Origin: Halorussus halophilus
GTDB taxonomy: Archaea; Halobacteriota; Halobacteria; Halobacteriales; Haladaptataceae
Assembly: GCF_008831545.1 (NCBI RefSeq)
Contig: NZ_CP044523.1
Coordinates: 3,286,001-3,350,000, forward strand
Direction of reading: 5' to 3'
DNA: 64,000 bases
The notes under the pieces were generated by a model, which was not told the origin of the DNA, searched no databases, and saw only the letters and a list, made by a program, of their open reading frames with translations. Position numbers and translations under genes: made by a program. Each line of letters begins with the position of its first letter. The first letter of the stretch is position 1. This document shows positions 56,176 to 63,917 of the stretch, in pieces.

Positions 56176-56652
56176 ATGCGCGTACGAGATGCAGTCGAAG
56201 ACGACGGGGAGGCGCTCGGTGACCTCGCCGACGCTCCGGCAGAGGTGATGCGCAACGTTGTCCACGACCGAACGGTGTGCGTGGCAGTGCGCGAGTCAGC
56301 TGGCGGAAGCGATGACGAGGACGGAGACGACGAGGAGAGAGCGAGCGAAAGTGACGGCGAGGTGAGTACGAACGAACGCACCGAAATCGAGGGCTTCGTC
56401 GGCTTCGACGCCGACCGCGAGGCAGTTCGAGTTACCTACCTTCGTGGCTCTCGGGACGCACGAGAGCAACTGCTCGAAGAGCCGTTGCGGTTCGCCCGCA
56501 AGGAGTCGATGCCCGTCGAAGTGCTGGTTCCCGACGACCAAGACGAAGAGCAGTCTGTCGTAGAGGACGCCGGATTCGAGCAGGTCGGCAACGGTCCCCG
56601 ATTCGAAGGCAAGCGAACGCTACGCTACCGTCTCGACGACCCGAGCGAATAG
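56176..56652 (+). CDS. GNAT-like acetyltransferase family protein
   Basis: A 158-aa protein with the fold of GNAT acetyltransferases: MRVRDAVEDDGEALGDLADAPAEVM at the start, FVGFDADREAVRVTYLRGSRDAREQLLEEPLRFARKE in the middle and SVVEDAGFEQVGNGPRFEGKRTLRYR at the end. The acetyl-CoA loop (RGSRDAREQL) is poorly conserved and an acidic Asp/Glu/Ser insertion (about 45-72) interrupts it. It may be an inactive or divergent member. A TATA-like GTTTAACTTT (56143-56152) predicts transcription from just before the ATG at 56176; a GTG three codons upstream is the alternative. Confidence 0.7.
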   Translation: MRVRDAVEDDGEALGDLADAPAEVMRNVVHDRTVCVAVRESAGGSDDEDGDDEERASESDGEVSTNERTEIEGFVGFDADREAVRVTYLRGSRDAREQLLEEPLRFARKESMPVEVLVPDDQDEEQSVVEDAGFEQVGNGPRFEGKRTLRYRLDDPSE

Positions 56653-56681
56653 TTCGAATCGCGTGAGTAGTGAACGATTCG

Positions 56682-56701
56682 ACCCCCTCGTTTCAGGTGG
56701 A
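56682..56701 (+). promoter_or_regulatory. ORB-like element A (downstream of DP1 gene)
   Basis: ACCCCCTCGTTTCAGGTGGA, matching the haloarchaeal origin recognition box (its reverse complement is the G-rich TCCACCTGAAACGAxGGGGT type). It lies in the 71-base gap between the convergent GNAT and DP1 genes. Confidence 0.6.
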
Positions 56702-56723
56702 AACGTGGCGGAAATCGGGAGTT

Positions 56724-58400
56724 TTAGCTGAACTGCCGAACGGTCATGTCCAACGTGTCGAGGTCGAGAATCGGCGCGAACCCGGCGTCGGGGTCGATGT
56801 TGACAGACTTCTGGAACTCCGTCTGGGCCTGCCAACAGCCCGAGTTGACCGCGAGGACGTTGTGGTACTTGCCCCATCCCAACTTGTGGACGTGGCCGGT
56901 GTGGAACACGTCCGGCACCTCGTCCATGACGAGATAGTCCTTCTCTTCGGGTGCGAGGCGCGTCTTGCCGCCGAACTGCGGGGCGACGTGGCGCTTCTTC
57001 AGTAGCTGGTACATCGCCTTGTGCGGTTCGTCGTAGCTCGCTTTCTCCTCGGGCAACTCGGCGATGACCTCGTCCAGCGAGACGCCGTGGTACATCAGGA
57101 TGTTCACGCCCTCTACGTCCACCATCGACGGGTTCCCCGTAATCCGGGCGTCGTGAGCCGACATGATGTCACGAAGTTCCTCGTCGAAGCCGGGTTGCGG
57201 TTCGGCGAGTCGCACCGCGTCGTGGTTGCCCGGAATCATCAGAATCTCCATGTCGCCGGGCACTTCCTTCAGATACTCCGAGAACTGCTCGTACTGGTCG
57301 TAGATGTCGATGATGTCGAGTTCGTCGTCTTGGTTCGGGTAGACGCCGACGCCTTCGACCATGTCGCCCGCGACGAGCAGGTACTCGATGCGTTCTGCCT
57401 CCTCGGTGTGGAGCCAGTCGGCGAAACTCGACCACGCGTCGGCCATGAACTCTTGGCTACCGACGTGTACGTCGCTGATGAGCGCGGCCTGCACGTGGCG
57501 GTCTGCGGTGTTCGGCTTGTAGGTGCGGGGCACGTCCGGGAAGTAGAGGTCGTCTACGAACAGAATGCCGTCGCCGTCGTCGTTGTCGTCCGAGAGCGTC
57601 CCTTCGACTGCGATGACCTCGTCGTGGAGCAGTTCGTCAACCGCGTCGGCGAAGTCGCGGTCCTTCATGACGAGACAAGGGTACGTTCCGCTCGTGTCTT
57701 CTAGCTCGATTAGCCAGTGACCGCTCGCCGTCGAGCGAATGTCGCTGACCATCCCGACGATGGCGGTGTCACCACCACCGGGCATCTTCTGGATTGCCGA
57801 CGTCGGGCGAGCGTTGACCCGAGACCGAAGCTGTTTCGAGAGTCGCTGGAACCGGTCGCGGAACACGGAGACGAAGTCCTTGTACTCGCCAGTTCCCGTA
57901 CTCTCACCGGTGATGTCCTCCATGACTTCTAGCGAGCGCGCGTCGAAGTCGGGGTTCCGAACCGATTCGTCAGGTCGGGTTACGTCGGTGGTCGCGCCTG
58001 AATCTGGCCCGCTCGACCGTCCGGAGGCCGAGGAACCGCCCGATTCGACCCCCTTCGTTTCAGGTGGAGAGGTAGAACTAGTCGCTGAAATTTCTCCGGA
58101 ATTAGCTCCATTCGAACTACTGGTAGTCGAACTACTGGAGGTAGTTTCACGCGAAGTGGCGTTGTTTGCAGTCGTTCCGTTGTTGTTTCCAGTCGCTCCG
58201 TTCTGGTCCAGTTCGGCCAGTACGGAGCGAACGTGAGACGCCGAGAGTATCAATGCGTCCTCGGGTGCGTTCTCCACGACGGCCTCCACCGCGGCGGTGG
58301 GGTCGTCTGTACCTGCGATGAGTGTCACCGCTTCGCGGTCGGCGTTGTAACCGCGACTGGTGAGTTCACTGACGATACGAACCGGCGTCTCCAGCGGCAC
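56724..58400 (-). CDS. polB: DNA polymerase D small subunit (DP1)
   Basis: A 558-aa small subunit of the archaeal replicative polymerase PolD, with 3'-5' exonuclease activity from a calcineurin-like phosphoesterase core. Metal-binding motifs are SDVHVG (309-314), GDMVEG (345-350), GNHD (391-394), MYHGVSL and HTGHVHKLG near the C-terminus. An OB-fold domain precedes it (about 205-290). The N-terminal domain (1-65) is joined by a long low-complexity linker (66-148) rich in Asn, Ser and Thr; inside it SPPETKGVE (111-119) is encoded by an origin recognition box (58048-58068). It starts with GTG, 120 bases from the divergent signal peptidase gene. Confidence 0.95.
   Translation of the reverse strand: MPLETPVRIVSELTSRGYNADREAVTLIAGTDDPTAAVEAVVENAPEDALILSASHVRSVLAELDQNGATGNNNGTTANNATSRETTSSSSTTSSSNGANSGEISATSSTSPPETKGVESGGSSASGRSSGPDSGATTDVTRPDESVRNPDFDARSLEVMEDITGESTGTGEYKDFVSVFRDRFQRLSKQLRSRVNARPTSAIQKMPGGGDTAIVGMVSDIRSTASGHWLIELEDTSGTYPCLVMKDRDFADAVDELLHDEVIAVEGTLSDDNDDGDGILFVDDLYFPDVPRTYKPNTADRHVQAALISDVHVGSQEFMADAWSSFADWLHTEEAERIEYLLVAGDMVEGVGVYPNQDDELDIIDIYDQYEQFSEYLKEVPGDMEILMIPGNHDAVRLAEPQPGFDEELRDIMSAHDARITGNPSMVDVEGVNILMYHGVSLDEVIAELPEEKASYDEPHKAMYQLLKKRHVAPQFGGKTRLAPEEKDYLVMDEVPDVFHTGHVHKLGWGKYHNVLAVNSGCWQAQTEFQKSVNIDPDAGFAPILDLDTLDMTVRQFS
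58048..58068 (+). promoter_or_regulatory. ORB-like element B (inside the DP1 coding sequence)
   Basis: ACCCCCTTCGTTTCAGGTGGA: one extra C compared with the 20-base ORBs near cdc6, otherwise an excellent match. It lies in the disordered-linker part of DP1, where the protein would tolerate it. Confidence 0.65.
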
Positions 58401-58520
58401 AGACGACCAAACAAGCGGTGAGTAAAAAAGTCCTCTCTTCTGTGGACAGGTCGGTGGGGAGTCGAATCAATTCGGTCGGTACCCGAAAGTTGACTGTCAC
58501 TGAAACGAAATCCAGACCCA

Positions 58521-59282
58521 ATGAGCCCTCCTGGAGATAAATCCTCCTCGGACGATGGCGATTCCTCCCCCTCGGACAGTAGTGGTTTCGCTCCGCTATT
58601 CTACGTGCGGCAGTTCCGCGACAGCGACAACGAGGCCGTCGTGTTCGTTCGCGAGATACTGAGTAGTGCTGGAATCGTCCTCGCCATCGGACTCCTGCTG
58701 TTCGCCATCAGTGGCGTTTGGCCTCCGATGGTCGCCGTCGAGAGTCCGAGCATGGAGCCACAGATGGAGCGTGGTGACCTGATTTTCGTCATGGAGGAAC
58801 ATCGTCTCGCGCCGGACGCGGCGACGGATGGGACGGGCGTCGTGACATACCAGCGAGGTCAGCAAGCGGACCACCAGAGCTTCAACAAGGCCGGAGATGT
58901 GATCATCTTCAGACCGGACGGAAGTAGGCGAGAGACGCCTATCATCCACCGTGCGCGGTTCTGGGTCGAAGAGGGAGAGAACTGGTACGAGAAGGCGAAC
59001 GAGTCGCACCTTCCTGCTGGCGTCGATAACTGCGAAGAGTTGCGCGCCTGTCCTGCTCCCCACGCAGGATTCATCACGAAAGGTGACAACAACGAACACT
59101 ACGACCAAGCCGGTGGCATCGTCGGCGAACCGGTCAAGCCGGAGTGGATTCGGGCCACCGCCGAGGTGAGGATTCCGTGGCTCGGTCACCTCAGGCTGTT
59201 CTTCGCGCAATCGAGCGTTCCCAGCGAGCCCTCCGTTTCGAATCGAGTGCCGATCGACCTCGTGCCGGACCCGGAAAATTGA
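58521..59282 (+). CDS. sec11: Signal peptidase I, Sec11 type (copy 1)
   Basis: A 253-aa membrane protease cutting signal peptides from secreted proteins. After an Asp/Ser-rich cytoplasmic N-terminus comes one membrane helix (about 49-70, AGIVLAIGLLLFAISGVWP), then the active site: Ser77 in ESPSMEP, the histidine that replaces the bacterial lysine, H143 in IIHRARFW, and D189 in TKGDNNEHY, the archaeal Ser-His-Asp arrangement. C171 and C177 may form a disulfide. It heads a two-gene operon with an almost duplicate gene 26 bases downstream. Confidence 0.92.
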   Translation: MSPPGDKSSSDDGDSSPSDSSGFAPLFYVRQFRDSDNEAVVFVREILSSAGIVLAIGLLLFAISGVWPPMVAVESPSMEPQMERGDLIFVMEEHRLAPDAATDGTGVVTYQRGQQADHQSFNKAGDVIIFRPDGSRRETPIIHRARFWVEEGENWYEKANESHLPAGVDNCEELRACPAPHAGFITKGDNNEHYDQAGGIVGEPVKPEWIRATAEVRIPWLGHLRLFFAQSSVPSEPSVSNRVPIDLVPDPEN

Positions 59283-59308
59283 CAACCGCTGAAAGATAAG
59301 TGGACCCA

Positions 59309-60064
59309 ATGAGTTCTCCCGGTGACGACCATTCGTCGGATAGTGAGACGCGGCCCGATGCCAGCGAACGAGATTCTCGTCGGGCCGCCTCCGACGGCGG
59401 CGGACGGTCGCAGGGCGACCACGGTTCGGGTCCGATGTCGTACGTGCGGCAGTTCCGCGACAGCGACAACGAGGCCGTCGTGTTCGTCCGCGAGATGCTG
59501 AGCAGTGCTGGAATCGTCCTCGCCATCGGACTCCTGCTGTTCGCCATCAGCGGCGTCTGGCCTCCGATGGTCGCCATCGAGAGCGGTAGCATGAACCCGC
59601 ACATGCAGAAAGGCGACCTCGTCTTTATCATGGAGGAAGGCCGACTCGCGCCCGCTGCGGCCCACGGCGATACCGGAGTCGTGACCTACCAGAGAGGCCA
59701 GCAAACGGGCTACACGAAGTTCAAGGAACCCGGCGACGTCATCGTCTACGAACCTGACGGCAAGAGTTACGCGACCCCGATAATCCATCGCGCGCGGTTC
59801 TGGGTGGACGAGGGCGACAACTGGTACGAGATGGCGGACAAGGAGTACATCGGTAGTAACGTGGATAGCTGCGAGGAGCTAGCGAATTGTCCCGCACCGA
59901 ACTCGGGATTCATAACGAAGGGTGACGCGAACCAGTACTACGACCAGTCTAATAGGATGGGTCCGATCAGCGATCCAGTAGAACCGGAATGGATTCGCGG
60001 CACTGCCGAGGTTCGCATCCCGTGGCTCGGTTGGGTCCGACTCCAGTTCTCCGGCGCGGCGTAG
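59309..60064 (+). CDS. Signal peptidase I, Sec11 type (copy 2)
   Basis: A 251-aa paralogue of the preceding gene with the same layout: long polar N-terminus (about 1-45, Ser/Asp/Arg-rich), membrane helix at 67-84, S94 in ESGSMNP, H160 in IIHRARFW, D206 in TKGDANQYY, and the cysteine pair C188/C194. All catalytic residues are present in both copies. A 135-base stretch (59441-59575) is nearly identical to copy 1 while the rest has diverged. The ATG context CCCAATGAG is the same as copy 1; a GTG nine bases upstream is discounted. Confidence 0.92.
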   Translation: MSSPGDDHSSDSETRPDASERDSRRAASDGGGRSQGDHGSGPMSYVRQFRDSDNEAVVFVREMLSSAGIVLAIGLLLFAISGVWPPMVAIESGSMNPHMQKGDLVFIMEEGRLAPAAAHGDTGVVTYQRGQQTGYTKFKEPGDVIVYEPDGKSYATPIIHRARFWVDEGDNWYEMADKEYIGSNVDSCEELANCPAPNSGFITKGDANQYYDQSNRMGPISDPVEPEWIRGTAEVRIPWLGWVRLQFSGAA

Positions 60065-60090
60065 CTCGAAGTGCTTCCTTCGACCCCCGA

Positions 60091-60110
60091 ACCCCTCTGT
60101 TTCGAGTCGA
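60091..60110 (+). promoter_or_regulatory. ORB-like element C (between signal peptidase and cdc6)
   Basis: ACCCCTCTGTTTCGAGTCGA, one base different from the box at 62739-62758. It is in the 63-base gap between the convergent sec11 copy 2 and cdc6 genes. Confidence 0.6.
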
Positions 60111-60127
60111 GAGCGAAAAGTAAATAG

Positions 60128-61618
60128 TCAGTTTTCGAAGCGCGCCTGTACGAACGGCTGGATGTTCTCGATGTCGCCGAGTCGAGAGTCCGACATCAGG
60201 ACGGCTTCGGTTTCGTCGATGGGTACCGAGAGACTGATTTCCTTCGTCCGTCCGTAGCGACCCTTGCTGACCACGACGGCGTTGACGATGCCGAGCATGT
60301 CGAGTTCGCTGATAAGGTCGGTGACGCGGCGCTGCGTGAGCACGTCGGCGTCGATTTCCTCGCAGAGTCGCTTGTAGATGTTGTACACCTCGCCCGTGTT
60401 GATGTTGTGGACGCCGTTCTTCTCCAAGGAGATGATGGAGAAGAGGACCAGTTTCGATTGGGTCGGTAGAGTTCGGACGACTTCGACCACGCGGTCCAGT
60501 TCTATCTTCTCCTGAGCCTTCCGGACGTGTTTCTCGTTGACGCCCTCGGCTTGGTCACGCTCGGCGAGTTCGCCTGCGGTTCTGAGGAGGTCGAGCGCAC
60601 GCCGGGCGTCACCGTGTTCCTGCGCGGCGAAGGCGGCACAGAGCGGAATCACGTCGTCCGACAGCACGTCGGTCTTGAACGCCACGTCAGAGCGGTGCTG
60701 AAGGATGTCTCGGAGCTGGTTGGCGTCGTACGGTGGGAAGACGATTTCCTCCTCTCCGAGCGACGATTTGACTCTGGGGTCGAGGAAGTCGGTAAACTTC
60801 AGGTCGTTGCTGATACCGATGATAGACACGCGCGAATTGTCCAACTCGGAGTTCATCCGCGAGAGATTGTAGAGGGTGTCGTCGCCGGACTTCTCGACCA
60901 GTTTGTCGATTTCGTCCAGCATGATGACGACGACCCGCTCCTCGTAATCGACGGCCTCGAAGAACGTGTTGTAGACGCGGTCGGTCGGCCACCCTGTCAT
61001 CGGGACGGGTTCCATCTCCTCGCGGTCGGCCTTCCGTTCCTCGATTCGGCCCTCTATTTCGTCTGGAGCGTCGAATTCGGTGTCGTCCAAGGCACTCGGA
61101 TTGCTCTGGGCTTCTTCACGCAGTCCTTCGAGTTCCTCGATTCGGTCGGTGATGAACTCGCGGTTGTTCTCGATGAACTTGTTCGCCAACTGCGCGAGGA
61201 CGCGGTACTGCGTGTCCGTCACTTCGCAGTTGATGTACTCGACGTTGCAGGGTACCTTGTACTTCTGGGAGGTGCTCTCCAGTTCCTTGCTGACGAACTT
61301 CGCGCTCGCCGTCTTGCCGGTCCCAGTCTTGCCGTAAATGAGGATGTTCGACGGCGTCTCACCGCGGAGCGCGGCGACGAGAATCGTCGCCATGTTGTTG
61401 ATCTGGTCCTTACGGTGTGGGAGTTCGTGTGGAGTGTAGGACGGCCGAAGGACCTCCTTGTTCTCGAAAATCGGTTCGCCGCTGAGTAGGTCGTCGAACA
61501 GCCCTTGGTCGCCGTCGTCGTCGTCGAGGACCACGTCGTCTAAATCGACGTTGTCGAAACTTCGGTCTGGACTGACTTCGACCGTCTCGTCCGTCGATTG
61601 TGTATCTTCGTCCGTCAT
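60128..61618 (-). CDS. cdc6: Orc1/Cdc6 origin-binding initiator
   Basis: A 496-aa AAA+ initiator protein that binds ORBs and loads the MCM helicase. Walker A is GKTGTGKT (96-103), Walker B MLDEID (233-238), sensor I IIGISNDLKF and the initiator-specific linker. The C-terminal winged helix (from about 390, RVVEVVRTLPTQSKLVLFSI) contacts the ORB. An acidic insert (about 155-205) is longer than in Sulfolobus Orc1-1, as in haloarchaeal Orc1. Start at the ATG of MTDEDTQ; a GTG 75 bases upstream is an in-frame alternative. It faces an origin region with ORBs, so it is the origin-linked Orc1 of this replicon. Confidence 0.95.
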   Translation of the reverse strand: MTDEDTQSTDETVEVSPDRSFDNVDLDDVVLDDDDGDQGLFDDLLSGEPIFENKEVLRPSYTPHELPHRKDQINNMATILVAALRGETPSNILIYGKTGTGKTASAKFVSKELESTSQKYKVPCNVEYINCEVTDTQYRVLAQLANKFIENNREFITDRIEELEGLREEAQSNPSALDDTEFDAPDEIEGRIEERKADREEMEPVPMTGWPTDRVYNTFFEAVDYEERVVVIMLDEIDKLVEKSGDDTLYNLSRMNSELDNSRVSIIGISNDLKFTDFLDPRVKSSLGEEEIVFPPYDANQLRDILQHRSDVAFKTDVLSDDVIPLCAAFAAQEHGDARRALDLLRTAGELAERDQAEGVNEKHVRKAQEKIELDRVVEVVRTLPTQSKLVLFSIISLEKNGVHNINTGEVYNIYKRLCEEIDADVLTQRRVTDLISELDMLGIVNAVVVSKGRYGRTKEISLSVPIDETEAVLMSDSRLGDIENIQPFVQARFEN

Positions 61619-61626
61619 GTGGTTCG

Positions 61627-61646
61627 ACCCCTTCGTTTCGGGTGGA
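61627..61646 (+). promoter_or_regulatory. ORB element D (upstream of the cdc6 start codon)
   Basis: ACCCCTTCGTTTCGGGTGGA, 8 bases upstream of the cdc6 ATG. If transcription starts at the TATA near 61770 the box lies in the leader; a bound initiator there could limit its own expression. Confidence 0.7.
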
Positions 61647-61869
61647 GTTCGCGCGGCGCGCCGGTGGATTCCGCCGAGTTCGGAGCGTAACACCGAAGAT
61701 TCGGCCAGCAGAAGACGCGAGCGCGTCCAAATGATGCAGGAGAACTAAAGGTTGGGGAAGGTATTAAAATCTTTCTTTGTTTAGACGAGTCTACTGTCCA
61801 GAACCGTCGTGGCGTTCGTAATTCCGACAATCGTCGAATCACGGGGAGGGTTTCGCTTGGAATCGCCCG

Positions 61870-61913
61870 ACTGGGCACCTGGTCACGAGACACTGGGCAC
61901 CTGGTCACGAGAC
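61870..61913. repeat. 22-base direct repeat, two copies
   Basis: ACTGGGCACCTGGTCACGAG plus AC, repeated exactly twice without spacer. It lies in the origin region. Confidence 0.9.
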
Positions 61914-61992
61914 CCTTCCTGTGGGCGGAGCGAACGAAAGCGAACGCTAACCGTTCGAAGTTGTCGGGTAATGGCTCGACCACCATCGACTG

Positions 61993-62052
61993 GCTACTAG
62001 CGACTGGCCCATTAGCGACTGACCCATTAGCGACTAACCCACTAGCGACTGA
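61993..62052. repeat. 15-base tandem repeat, four copies
   Basis: Units of type CCATTAGCGACTGAC: CTACTAGCGACTGGC, CCATTAGCGACTGAC, CCATTAGCGACTAAC and CCACTAGCGACTGAC. The conserved core is TAGCGACT. Confidence 0.9.
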
Positions 62053-62256
62053 CCCAGCAACGGTTCGAACAGTTCGTTCTCGTGGAATTTTCTCGTACGG
62101 TACCGTCGCAGAGGGATTGTGTATTCGTGCGAACACCATATGTCGAGAATTCGGTATATCGGTGTTCGTACGTCTCGAAAACAGACCGATACCACGAAAG
62201 TCCGTTCTGCACGAGATTTCGGCCACAATTATTCCCGGCGTGGGAGAGCGGTTGAG

Positions 62257-62330
<74 letters not shown>

Positions 62331-62399
62331 CAAGGGTGAGGAAAATGGTGAGAGGAATTGGTGAAGAGAGTTGGCGAGGGGAGACCACCCCTGCCCCCC

Positions 62400-62419
62400 A
62401 CCCCATTGTTTCGGGTGGA
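62400..62419 (+). promoter_or_regulatory. ORB element E (left of the AT-rich segment)
   Basis: ACCCCATTGTTTCGGGTGGA, extended on its left by a C-rich run (the G-string on the other strand, about 62387-62404). It faces away from the AT-rich segment. Confidence 0.75.
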
Positions 62420-62460
62420 ACGTCGAGAAGGGCCGGGGAGGGGTGGGGTGTCTAGAGAAC

Positions 62461-62545
62461 ACGAAGATTTAATACAATCCCAATTAAACAATATCCGCGA
62501 ACCAAAGAGAATAGTTATTTTTGAGTTGGGATAGTGTAGAATGAA
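62461..62545. other. AT-rich candidate duplex unwinding element
   Basis: An 85-base segment of low G+C in an otherwise GC-rich region (for example GATTTAATACAATCCCAATT and ATAGTTATTTTTGAGTT), lying between inverted ORBs E and F. This is the arrangement seen at archaeal origins. Confidence 0.7.
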
Positions 62546-62593
62546 TCGGCTACCCACCACTGCGTCCCCTCCCCACCCAGACGGTTCCACCGC

Positions 62594-62613
62594 TCCACCT
62601 GAAACGAAGGGGT
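62594..62613 (-). promoter_or_regulatory. ORB element F (right of the AT-rich segment, inverted)
   Basis: TCCACCTGAAACGAAGGGGT on the plus strand, the reverse orientation of all others; extended on the right by GGGGGTG (62613-62620). With element E it brackets the AT-rich segment at a spacing of 174 bases. Confidence 0.8.
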
Positions 62614-62738
62614 GGGGGTGTCCCGGATTCGCCACCGCTCCGAGTTTCCACCTCGAATCTTACCTGAACGTTCCCTAGTTTTCTCGATATCGACCGTTCC
62701 TTACCACCCCCACGGTAACGACTGCTCGTTTCTCCGTC

Positions 62739-62758
62739 ACCCCTCTGTTTCGAGTGGA
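62739..62758 (+). promoter_or_regulatory. ORB element G
   Basis: ACCCCTCTGTTTCGAGTGGA, same orientation as E and 125 bases beyond F. Confidence 0.7.
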
Positions 62759-62832
62759 ATGGCGATTCGCTGAAGTTGCGGACGAACCATGCCAGGGGTG
62801 AACCCCTCCGGTCTTTGGTTTCGTCTGGTTGG

Positions 62833-62866
62833 TGGTGCCGTCGGGTCGCTGGTGCCGTCGGGTCGT
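62833..62866. repeat. 17-base duplication
   Basis: TGGTGCCGTCGGGTCGC followed directly by TGGTGCCGTCGGGTCGT (one difference). Confidence 0.85.
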
Positions 62867-62902
62867 TGACCGGTCGGAGCCTCCCACTGGAATTGCATAC
62901 AC

Positions 62903-62997
62903 GGTTACCACCTACACGGCTACTACTTACGCAGTTACCACCTACGCGGTTACCATCTCCTCGACTACCACTTACGGAGAAACTACCACTTACGGGT
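62903..62997. repeat. 15-base imperfect tandem repeat, five to six copies
   Basis: Units such as GGTTACCACCTACAC, GGCTACTACTTACGC, AGTTACCACCTACGC, GGTTACCATCTCCTC and GACTACCACTTACGG. A distinct family from the left-hand 15-base repeat. Confidence 0.8.
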
Positions 62998-63271
62998 GAA
63001 ACTCCACACGCGAGCGTGCGAAACAACAAACTAGATTTCCCAGCTTCAGATCCACAGAACCTTTGCTTTGTGTCCGATTTCCCACTCTCGAACCCCTCTT
63101 CTACGTCTCACGCTACCAGAGTCTCGGTTCGGGAATTCTTCCACGAAACTAGACACGTCATTTCCCCAGACTAATGTCTGACGTAGGTATTAAGTAGATG
63201 GGGTAAAGTGGTTCGGGCAACAGCCCCCTCACACCGGTTTTGACGCCGATAGTGGGGTCTGGGAGGTAAGG

Positions 63272-63913
63272 ATGGGATTGTTCACTGGACTCAAAGACAG
63301 CGTATCACGCGTTACGGACAAGCTCTTCTCCGCCCAAGAGCCCAAGCGCATCGGTATCTACGGCCCTCCGAACGCCGGGAAGACGACTCTCGCGAACCGC
63401 ATCGCCCGCGATTGGACTGGCGACGCGGTTGGCCCGGAGAGCCACATTCCACACGAGACCCGACGCGCTCGGCGCAAGGAGAACGTCGAAATCGAGCGAG
63501 ACGGTAGTACTGTCTCCATCGACATCGTGGACACACCGGGTGTCACGACGAAGGTCGATTACGAGGAGTTCCTCGACCACGACATGGAGAAAGAAGACGC
63601 CGTGCGTCGCTCGCGCGAGGCCACCGAAGGCGTCGCTGAAGCAATGCACTGGCTCCGCGAGGACGTGGACGGCGTTATCTACGTCCTCGACAGCACGACC
63701 GACCCGTTCACGCAGGTCAACACGATGCTCATCGGCATCATCGAGAGCCAAGACCTGCCGGTACTCATTTTGGCTAACAAGACAGACCTGGATGACTCCA
63801 GCGTCCAACGTATCCGGAATGCGTACCCGCAGCACGAGACGATTCCGCTCTCGGCACTGGAAGGGAGTAACATGGACGAAGTGTACGACAAAATAGCGAA
63901 GTACTTCGGGTGA
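63272..63913 (+). CDS. oapB: Era-like GTP-binding protein (origin-associated)
   Basis: A 213-aa small GTPase. G1 is GPPNAGKTT (31-39), G3 DTPG (in VDIVDTPGVTTKV), G4 NKTD (ILANKTDLDD), and the C-terminal SALEGSNMDEVYDKI matches G5. Between them DHDMEKEDAVRRSREATEGVAEAM is specific to this archaeal group. It resembles the GTPase conserved beside the Orc1-linked origin in haloarchaea (called OapB in Haloferax as I recall; the symbol is from memory). Function unproven. The downstream DUF2073 gene begins 4 bases after the stop, so they form an operon. Confidence 0.9.
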   Translation: MGLFTGLKDSVSRVTDKLFSAQEPKRIGIYGPPNAGKTTLANRIARDWTGDAVGPESHIPHETRRARRKENVEIERDGSTVSIDIVDTPGVTTKVDYEEFLDHDMEKEDAVRRSREATEGVAEAMHWLREDVDGVIYVLDSTTDPFTQVNTMLIGIIESQDLPVLILANKTDLDDSSVQRIRNAYPQHETIPLSALEGSNMDEVYDKIAKYFG

Positions 63914-63917
63914 TTCG

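Noticed and set aside
62798-62830. Further ORB candidate near GAACCCCTCCGGTCTTTGGTTTCG
   Set aside because: The C-rich part and the TTTCG part are not at the right spacing.
63087-63104. Further ORB candidate (ACCCCTCTTCTACG)
   Set aside because: Only the C-rich half matches; the GTTTC core and GTGGA end are missing.
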